Of a stretch of DNA of 12,721 nt, positions 8,001-12,721 are shown piece by piece. The notes beneath the pieces were generated by a model. That model had not been told where the DNA came from and did not search any database. It saw nothing but the letters and a program-made list of their open reading frames with translations. This stretch comes from an uncultured Clostridia bacterium (GTDB lineage Bacteria > Bacillota_A > Clostridia > Oscillospirales > Acutalibacteraceae). The DNA lies in assembly GCA_937891215.1 (NCBI GenBank), contig CALAEU010000200.1:1-12721 (forward strand), in the 5' to 3' direction. A program made the translations under genes and the position numbers. Within the stretch, counting starts at the first letter, position 1, and the number at the start of each line of letters is the position of its first letter.

Positions 8001-8768
8001 ATAAGATGTTTCTGTTGCACCACACTGACCTGCAAGACCACCTGCATAAGATGAACCTTTAGATGTTGATGAATTTACATCTGCTTTGTTATAACAGTCT
8101 ACAAGACTGCCTGTTGCTTTACCAGCAATACCACCAGCGAAAGCATTACCGCTGACATTACTTCCTGAATAAGTTGCAGTTACAGTACCTGATTTGTGAG
8201 AAAGAATTTCTGAACCAATCATTGAACTGTTGTTACCTACAACACCACCTGCATATACATTTGCAGAACCAAATCCCCAACTTGCGGTACAATTTAATGT
8301 AGCAGAAACTTCACCAGAAGTTGAACAACTGTCAATTGTAGCAAACCAACCGCTTACATTACCTGCAAGGATACCTGCGTAAACGCTTGTTGCACTGCTT
8401 GAAGTAGCATTTAATGTAACACTACCTGTAACTGTAAGGTTTTTAATAGTACCCGAAACCTGACCAAAAAGTCCTGCGTAAGTACCGCTTGTGTTAACTT
8501 TCAAACCTGAAATTGTTTTACCATTACCTTCAAATGTACCTGAAAAGGCACTTGACTGACCAATTGGTGTCCAACTGTCATAGCCACTCAAACTGATACT
8601 TTTTGTAAGTTTGTAACTACCATTGAGTGGATAGTTATCATTAATACCAATTGCCGCTAATTGTGCCGCATCACTGATTTCAATAACATCTGCCGCAGAG
8701 GCTATTGTAACAGGAAATGCTGCAACAACAAAAACTAATGCCAATAAAAGTGATAATACTTTTTTCAT
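5067..8768 (-). CDS. Large secreted multi-repeat surface protein (GLUG, Ig/Fn3-like and His/Cys 39-residue repeats)
   Basis: The product has 1233 residues and starts at ATG 8768 with AAAGGAG 8 nt upstream. A Sec signal peptide (1-26) ends in ASAA. Residues about 95-285 carry at least six GLUG-type units of the form YAGGxxG (for example YAGLFG, YAGGVVG, YTGGIAG), which fold as beta-helix-like repeats. An Ig-like domain (about 340-441) and an Fn3-like domain (443-534) follow. Six His/Cys repeats span 538-775. Five Fn3-like units occupy 779-862, 871-960, 963-1054, 1056-1144 and 1146-1233; the last four are close copies containing a YxxxxKKWSxW-type strand. There is no LPXTG, transmembrane tail, SLH or choline-binding region, so it is probably released or held non-covalently. 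No catalytic domain was recognised. It is likely an adhesin or matrix-binding protein; the ligand is unknown. Confidence 0.88.
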   Translation of the reverse strand: MKKVLSLLLALVFVVAAFPVTIASAADVIEISDAAQLAAIGINDNYPLNGSYKLTKSISLSGYDSWTPIGQSSAFSGTFEGNGKTISGLKVNTSGTYAGLFGQVSGTIKNLTVTGSVTLNATSSSATSVYAGILAGNVSGWFATIDSCSTSGEVSATLNCTASWGFGSANVYAGGVVGNNSSMIGSEILSHKSGTVTATYSGSNVSGNAFAGGIAGKATGSLVDCYNKADVNSSTSKGSSYAGGLAGQCGATETSYNTGTITAGTYTGGIAGYTSGSSKNCYYLSGSASQGFGGSSNSSTPTATSKKSSDMTGTKLTGFNFDDVWESSIFSAPNHYTVNEVITGSVSVLGNFQVGEKLTADMSKVTPEKAHNGTIKYVKYQWEAGTKDSEGNITYEKISGATGNTYTIVASDMGKYIRLVVRGRFTYGGKLESKESLVTAAVPKNVKVENTDNGIKVTWDKISGASQYTIYRSVYTDNWLFGGSFGSYSSVGTATTNSYTDSSVTNNTKYKYKVTVTMNGTESDQSQESAEITASLPCQHTWDSGKETTKATCTEAGVKTYTCSACKATRTETIPAKGHNYTTETVTKKATCTEAGEKSFYCTSCWTQVKESIPALGHSYDSGVVTTPATCENTGVKTFTCANCKGTKTETIKALGHNYDSGVVTIQPTCETAGTKTFTCANCKGTLTETIKATGHKFSNATVTKQPTCEDTGIKTGTCTVCKKTTDEKIPALGHDFSGDYVIDKQPTYDTTGEKSKYCNRCGVRGQITSIPKLERLLPPQITSFDSTEQGLKFSWSAVAGASGYAIFKLEDGIYKTKQVVTAQTRTFTDTDVVAGQTYCYAVASMDSFGNISVYSEIALTYNFKSVTSLATPTVKTENTAKGIKVLWNSIEDAESYIVYRRVYNGSTKKYSNWSRIKSGYTGTSLIDTTVKPGTLYSYTVRAINGSVQSKYVATKGLRYNLAPTVKVANVSNGVKVTWTTIANAEGYTVYSSTYDTKAKKWSSWKNRGNAGASTTSWTDKNVKSGTYYKYTVRPFVNGYRGDYNKSGVKTFFLTQPTVKFTNTASGIKISWNKIAGAKNYTVYRAEYVNGKWSNWKNVGTCGNNVFSCVDKGAKSGVKYRYTVRAIYNDYRSSFVTPTGLMFLSQPSVSVAKASNGIKVTWGRVDGSTSYIIYRSEYNSKTKKWSSWSNLGSQKSVGYTDKTAKSGVTYKYTVRAVNGSSKSAYTASSSVKR
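5070..6158 (-). repeat. Four tandem Fn3-like repeats of about 90 codons
   Basis: These encode residues 871-1233. Each unit has the order PTVxxxN, GIKVxW, Y-x-VYR, a Trp pair (WSxW), KSGxxYxYTVRA and a short linker. The DNA also repeats, for example CCAACTAGACCATTTTTT near 5206 and again near 5754, suggesting duplication within the gene. Confidence 0.8.
6444..7157 (-). repeat. Six tandem 117-bp units encoding His/Cys repeats
   Basis: These encode residues 538-775 of the surface protein. His occurs at 540, 579, 618, 657, 696 and 735, exactly 39 residues apart. Each unit follows H-x12-C-x9-C-x2-C before the next His. The DNA is also conserved between units: the segment beginning at 6712 recurs almost unchanged at 6829, 117 bp away. 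The last unit has Tyr749 in place of the first Cys and a one-residue insertion. Confidence 0.85.
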
Positions 8769-8832
8769 TTCTTTTTCTCCTTTAACAATATTTTAATGAA
8801 TGTACTTATTCGCACATACTACCACAAAAATC

Positions 8833-8861
8833 ATTATAACACTAACAATTCAAATAAACAA
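8833..8861 (-). promoter_or_regulatory. Extended -10 promoter of the surface-protein gene
   Basis: On the minus strand a perfect TATAAT (8833-8838) is preceded by TG one base upstream, an extended -10. A weak -35, TTGTTT (8856-8861), lies at 17 bp. The expected leader is about 58 nt. The promoter lies directly after the terminator of the upstream unit, so the surface protein is probably transcribed alone. Confidence 0.6.
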
Positions 8862-8871
8862 TAAGCAAAAT

Positions 8872-8908
8872 CAACAAAAAGCGAGTGTCGCTATTCGTAA
8901 CACTCGCT
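8872..8908 (-). terminator. Rho-independent terminator of the sigma/beta-propeller unit
   Basis: A 9-bp GC-containing stem (8880-8888 with 8900-8908, AGCGAGTGT/ACACTCGCT) has an 11-nt loop. On the minus strand it is followed by TTTTTGTTGATTTT. It starts 10 nt after the beta-propeller stop. Confidence 0.8.
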
Positions 8909-8918
8909 CTTTTATTCG

Positions 8919-11354
8919 TCAATTCAAAGTAATTGTGTTGAGTTTCTCTGCATTCGTCTTGTTAAATGAACAAATTTCGCTACCATCCTGTGAATAACTG
9001 TAAATTGTTTCCCCGATGTAGGTCACTCTGTTTACTGGCTTATAATATCCATAATCATCACTTTTTTCTACAACATAATTATTGAGTTTTTTAAGCTCGC
9101 CTTTTGTTGTATTTACCTGTAAAGCTATAACATTATCAGTTTTATAAAACTCTGAACGGTAACTGTTATCTTCTGTGTGCATATACTCTGTAGTCACTCT
9201 GTATGGAATGTACATTGTAAGATTTTTAGAATCCCAACAAACTGCCTTATGGTCATAGAATGCAGAACAATCTAAATATCCCCAGAGATTATCACCGTTC
9301 TCCTGTGGTTGCACCTCAAATTTTGCAACCTCTTTCGGATTTTTCTTGTCGCTCACATCAAAGAGTGAAACTTTCATTCCGTTTTTTGCACCATCTTCGT
9401 CACCATTCACACCAATACCTAAAAGATAATTTTCTGTAACAGGGTGAAGGTAATTTGAAAATCCCGGTATTTTAAGTTCTCCTAAAACCTCTGGTTTTTC
9501 TGGATTTTTTAAATCTATTACAAAGAGTGGGTCTGTCTGTTCAAAAGTTACCACATAACCTGTATCACCCATAAAACGAACAGATTTAATTGTTTCGCCC
9601 TTTGCAAGACCTTCAATCATACCTACAATTACCATTTCATTGTCTAGCACATAAAGGTTGTTTTTCGCACTTTCAAAACTACCGTTAGTTGTAGCAATTC
9701 TTAAATATCCGTTATATTCATCAACGCTGAATTGATTAAGGGCAGTACCAGGTACTTTACCTTTTGTTTTATACTCTATTTTGTCACCTGAAATATCGAA
9801 TTTTAAAATTTCGGTTGAGTAAAGTGCAGAGTCGTCAATCATAAATATTTCTGCTACTGCTCCGTCTTTTGAAGAAATTGTTTCTTCAAATCTACCACTT
9901 GTTACATAAAGATTATTTTGTGTGCAGTAAACATTTTCGCCACCGCCTAAAACCGCAGTTGAGTTGAATGTTTCTTTATAATTTGTTGCATCAAGTGTAG
10001 AAACAACTACATAAGAACTGTCTTTTACTTCGCCCATTACACAAATGTCATCAGACGGAATTCTGCAAGCAGTTTCACCACAATAAACCTCTGGTACACA
10101 GTAATCTGTAATTTTTATGTTATCGAAATAAAGTGGAACATTGTAGTTAGAAATAAGCACTATTTTATTACCGATTTTTCTTGCAGAAAGGTAATCACCA
10201 TCCTGATAAACACGCCATTCTTCAACCGGTTTTTCTTTATTGCTAATGTTAAAAGAAACAGCACAAGTAATCATTTTGTAATTATTATAGCGATATACTG
10301 ATTTATTTTCTGATTCTTCCCTGTCTTCTTCACCATAGTAAGAATAACAGTCAACAATTGCAATAAGTCTCTCGTTATCCACAAAAATTTCTTTGACTTC
10401 TGAATATTCAATTTTTTCGTTTTCGTGTTTACCGATTTTTATTTCACTTTTTTCAGTTAAACCACCGTTTTTGCCTGTTTCGACAATGAAAATTTTATTT
10501 ATAAAATCTTCTTCTGTCATATTTTTATAAAGTTCTTCATTCGGGTCATAGCCTGATGTAATATAAATACTGTCTTCACCCGCAACACCTGTTGTTGCTT
10601 CAAGCTTTTCGTTGTATTTATATTTATAATCCAAAAAGTTTTTATACTCCCAGAAAGATTTTTGTGATGGTACAACATAAAGAAATTTACCATCATTTTT
10701 AATAATATCAGCTTCGTTTACACCCTTCACCTGCTCATTTGTTTCACCATGCTCTTCTCTTGTTGTAGAACTACTTGTATACTCTTTAAGTTCAAAATAA
10801 TCATCTGTAAGTGCTTCAGAATCCATGGCTCCACCAGGTACTGCACCAGTGTTCATACTATCTTCTATAGCAAGTTCATCTTTTGTAGCGCCAATTGAAC
10901 CGAACATATCTATTGCATAATTCAACTTCTGCATTTTCTGGTAATTTTTCTGATAACCCAAAAACAAGTTTTCAATTTCAGAATAGTCTTCAACTACTAT
11001 ATTCTGTTCGTCGTCAGGCTTCTGTGCGTCGTGCGGACCACCAACATACATAAAATGTTGCCACGGTTTTGCAATAAATACACTTGTAACAACAATTGCA
11101 AAAACTGCCGCAACTGCTATCATTTTTTTAAAGAGAGATTTATTTTCTTTCTTTAAATTCTCTGTTTCTTTTTCGAGAATTTCTAATTTATTCACTTCTT
11201 TTTTAAGCAAATCTTTAATGTTTTCTTTGCTAAGATTTTCTGGTAATTCTATATTTTCATTATTTTTAAGAGTTTCGTTTAATTCTGAAAGTTCCTTTGT
11301 AGTTAAAACTTCTTCGGTGCTGATTTCGTTTTTATTGATTTCTTCATTTTTCAT
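8919..11354 (-). CDS. Membrane-anchored beta-propeller domain protein, putative partner of the ECF sigma factor
   Basis: The protein has 811 residues. An acidic, coiled-coil-rich cytoplasmic segment (1-77) is followed by one transmembrane helix (78-95) and a large outside domain. Residues 205-228 contain the hallmark of the secreted beta-propeller family (Pfam Beta_propel), TNEQVKGVNEADIIKNDGKF. The rest, to the end, is consistent with propeller blades. Family members occur in Clostridia and archaea; their ligand is not known to me. The gene starts 4 nt after the sigma-factor stop, and its GGGTGAG ribosome site overlaps that stop, so the two are translationally coupled. This placement is the usual one for an anti-sigma factor. 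The cytoplasmic ELPENLSKENIKDLL segment (36-50) resembles a motif I associate with such membrane regulators. No zinc-finger anti-sigma motif is seen, so the regulatory role is inferred. Confidence 0.85.
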   Translation of the reverse strand: MKNEEINKNEISTEEVLTTKELSELNETLKNNENIELPENLSKENIKDLLKKEVNKLEILEKETENLKKENKSLFKKMIAVAAVFAIVVTSVFIAKPWQHFMYVGGPHDAQKPDDEQNIVVEDYSEIENLFLGYQKNYQKMQKLNYAIDMFGSIGATKDELAIEDSMNTGAVPGGAMDSEALTDDYFELKEYTSSSTTREEHGETNEQVKGVNEADIIKNDGKFLYVVPSQKSFWEYKNFLDYKYKYNEKLEATTGVAGEDSIYITSGYDPNEELYKNMTEEDFINKIFIVETGKNGGLTEKSEIKIGKHENEKIEYSEVKEIFVDNERLIAIVDCYSYYGEEDREESENKSVYRYNNYKMITCAVSFNISNKEKPVEEWRVYQDGDYLSARKIGNKIVLISNYNVPLYFDNIKITDYCVPEVYCGETACRIPSDDICVMGEVKDSSYVVVSTLDATNYKETFNSTAVLGGGENVYCTQNNLYVTSGRFEETISSKDGAVAEIFMIDDSALYSTEILKFDISGDKIEYKTKGKVPGTALNQFSVDEYNGYLRIATTNGSFESAKNNLYVLDNEMVIVGMIEGLAKGETIKSVRFMGDTGYVVTFEQTDPLFVIDLKNPEKPEVLGELKIPGFSNYLHPVTENYLLGIGVNGDEDGAKNGMKVSLFDVSDKKNPKEVAKFEVQPQENGDNLWGYLDCSAFYDHKAVCWDSKNLTMYIPYRVTTEYMHTEDNSYRSEFYKTDNVIALQVNTTKGELKKLNNYVVEKSDDYGYYKPVNRVTYIGETIYSYSQDGSEICSFNKTNAEKLNTITLN

Positions 11355-11358
11355 AAAC

Positions 11359-11874
11359 TCACCCTAATACCTTTCTTAATTTTTCAAGTGCTCTTTTTTG
11401 CTTTGAACGGATTGTTGACGGAGCAAGATTATAAATCTTTGAAAGTTCTTCACTTTTAAATCCGCCGATTATAGAGAGTAAAATAATTTGTGCGTCCGGT
11501 GGCGTTAATGATTTTAACGCTTCAACCAGTTCAATACTGTTAAAAGAAGACTCTGTACTTTCATCTTCAATTAAAAATATGTAGTCATCCTCAGGTAATA
11601 AATCAGGGCTTTTCTTATTCTTTTTAAGTTGGCTTTTACATTGATTAGAGAGTATTTTAAAAAGCCACGATTTAAAAAGAGTGTCGTCCCTTAAATTACC
11701 AATTGATTTAAATGCAGTTATAACTGTTTCCTGAACCGCATCTTCAGCATCTTCTTTTGAATTCAGCATATAAAGTGCAAAACGATACATATCTTCACTA
11801 TAAAAAGAATACAATTCTGAAAACGCAGTAATATCACGGTCTTTTGCTTTTTTTACTAAAAAGGATATATCCAT
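11359..11874 (-). CDS. ECF-type RNA polymerase sigma factor (SigW/SigV-like)
   Basis: This 171-residue protein has region 2 at about 20-86, including EDAEDAVQETVITAFKS, FKSWLFKI and the basic stretch after it, which bind core polymerase and the -10 element. Region 4 at about 116-170 contains LTPPDAQIILL and a helix-turn-helix (SEELSKIYNLAPSTIRSKQK) for the -35. No N-terminal region 1 or region 3 is present, as expected for ECF factors. The frame also opens at a GTG (11883), but that lies 1 nt from the GGGG ribosome site at 11885-11888. The ATG at 11874 is 10 nt away and is preferred. It is the first gene of a two-gene unit with the membrane beta-propeller protein. An ECF-like promoter upstream suggests self-regulation. 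Confidence 0.92.
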   Translation of the reverse strand: MDISFLVKKAKDRDITAFSELYSFYSEDMYRFALYMLNSKEDAEDAVQETVITAFKSIGNLRDDTLFKSWLFKILSNQCKSQLKKNKKSPDLLPEDDYIFLIEDESTESSFNSIELVEALKSLTPPDAQIILLSIIGGFKSEELSKIYNLAPSTIRSKQKRALEKLRKVLG

Positions 11875-11902
11875 TTTTCTCACGCCCCTTTTACTCTCTA
11901 AC

Positions 11903-11934
11903 TATATGAGTGTTGTAAGTTTAAATTTGTTGCA
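11903..11934 (-). promoter_or_regulatory. Possible ECF-type autoregulatory promoter of the sigma-factor gene
   Basis: On the minus strand TGCAAC (11929-11934) resembles an ECF -35 (AAC core), and CTCATATA (11903-11910) a -10. They are separated by 18 nt, slightly longer than usual. No convincing sigma-A promoter competes in this stretch. Confidence 0.35.
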
Positions 11935-11949
11935 AGAAACTTTAAAAAA

Positions 11950-12021
11950 GTGCTGAGTGCTGAATGCTGAGTTATGGAAACGCTTCTGTTAAATCAGCAC
12001 TTAGCACTCAGCATTCAGCAT
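11950..12021. repeat. Heptad-based imperfect inverted repeat between the sigma-factor and secA genes
   Basis: The left arm (11950-11970) is built of 7-nt units such as GTGCTGA and ATGCTGA. It matches the reverse complement of 11994-12014 at 18 of 21 positions. Two of the three differences become G-U pairs in RNA read from the plus strand. The loop is 23 nt. The right arm carries one further heptad (to 12021). It lies between two divergent promoters and may act as an intergenic repeat of the host genome. Confidence 0.75.
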
Positions 12022-12088
12022 TAATATTATCAATATACTACCAAAAACTCTACAAATTGTAAATAAATAATAAACTACAACAAAACAT

Positions 12089-12117
12089 TTGCAATATAAT
12101 ATGTATTGTGATATAAT
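12089..12117 (+). promoter_or_regulatory. Strong extended -10 promoter of secA
   Basis: TTGCAA (12089-12094) and TATAAT (12112-12117) are spaced by 17 bp, with TG at 12109-12110 giving an extended -10. The expected leader is about 33 nt. Confidence 0.75.
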
Positions 12118-12156
12118 GTTCAGTAATTATTTTGAAATTTAAAAAAGAAAGGTCTA

Positions 12157-12721
12157 ATGAAAATGTCTTTTTTCAAAAAACTTTTTGGGGATTACTCAAC
12201 AAAAGAAATCAAAAGAATTTCTGGTCTTAAAGATAAGGTTCTTAATTTAGAAGAAGAATACTCTAAACTTACTGACAGTGAACTTCAGGCAAAAACACCT
12301 GAATTCAAAGAGCGTCTTAACAACGGCGAAACACTTGATGATATTTTGCCAGAAGCATTTGCGGCTTGTAGAGAAGCGGCAACCCGTGTACTTAATATGA
12401 AGCACTACCCTGTTCAGATTTTAGGTGGTATCATTCTCCACCAAGGCAGAATTGCAGAAATGAGAACCGGTGAAGGTAAAACTTTGGTTGCTACTTTACC
12501 TGCTTACTTAAATGCACTTTCTGGTGAAGGTGTTCACATTGTTACTGTAAACGATTACCTTGCAAAGCGTGACTCTGAGTGGATGGGTAAACTTTACAGA
12601 TTTATGGGACTTTCTGTTGGTCTTATTATTCACGAAAAAGATAATAACGAAAGAAAAGAAGCATATAATGCTGACATTACTTTCGGTACTAATAACGAAA
12701 TGGGCTTCGACTATCTCCGTG
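12157..12721 (+). CDS. secA: Preprotein translocase ATPase SecA (5' part)
   Basis: SecA drives export of unfolded preproteins through SecYEG using ATP. The first 188 residues are present and the gene runs off the right edge. Typical features are the N-terminal FFKKLFG segment, the family sequence before the Q-motif ([20 protein letters not shown]), the Walker A motif MRTGEGKT (102-109) and [13 protein letters not shown] (131-143). Two ATGs are possible: 12157 is 4 nt and 12163 is 10 nt after the AAAGG ribosome site, so the start is uncertain by two residues. An extended -10 promoter lies upstream and no neighbour is cotranscribed from the left. Export of the signal-peptide surface protein in this window would depend on this ATPase. 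Confidence 0.95.
   Translation, partial: MKMSFFKKLFGDYSTKEIKRISGLKDKVLNLEEEYSKLTDSELQAKTPEFKERLNNGETLDDILPEAFAACREAATRVLNMKHYPVQILGGIILHQGRIAEMRTGEGKTLVATLPAYLNALSGEGVHIVTVNDYLAKRDSEWMGKLYRFMGLSVGLIIHEKDNNERKEAYNADITFGTNNEMGFDYLR

Noticed and set aside
8800..8997. 65-codon plus-strand frame over the terminator region
   Set aside because: It crosses a clear minus-strand terminator and the end of the propeller gene, with no coding character.

Overview
The window looks like chromosomal DNA from a low-GC Gram-positive anaerobe of the Clostridia, possibly a gut Oscillospiraceae-type bacterium. The signs are AT-rich sequence, purine-rich Shine-Dalgarno sites, Clostridia-style surface-protein repeats, and a NuoE/NuoF/GltD-like flavoprotein operon with no respiratory NuoG or membrane arm. 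Taxonomy is inferred from style only; no rRNA or other marker gene is present apart from part of secA.

Bases 1-4171 hold a leftward operon of three tightly coupled genes behind one sigma-A-type promoter: a NuoE-like [2Fe-2S] subunit, a NuoF/HydB-like NADH- and FMN-binding Fe-S subunit, and a [2Fe-2S]-plus-GltD/NfnB-like FAD/NAD(P)H oxidoreductase that runs off the left edge. The set resembles electron-bifurcating NADH/NADPH:ferredoxin complexes of the HydABC/Stn type. The last ~258 bases of the third gene stay in frame but abruptly become GC-richer, use different leucine codons and encode a coiled coil unlike the flavoprotein. This is either a gene fusion or, more likely, a contig chimera.

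Divergently, a HAD phosphatase gene (4243-4890, probable TTG start) reads rightward. It meets a convergent 1233-residue secreted surface protein (5067-8768) across a 176-bp spacer containing a large hairpin. The surface protein has a signal peptide, a GLUG-repeat region, an Ig/Fn3-like middle, six His/Cys repeats with a nearly exact 39-residue period, and five Fn3-like repeats. No recognisable wall anchor is present.

Next on the same strand is a two-gene unit (8919-11874) coding for an ECF-type sigma factor and a single-pass membrane protein with a large extracellular beta-propeller. The genes are 4 nt apart, and the membrane protein is a candidate sensor/anti-sigma partner. A terminator separates this unit from the surface-protein gene. 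At the right edge, beyond a heptad-repeat hairpin and a strong extended -10 promoter, the 5' part of secA begins and runs off the window.
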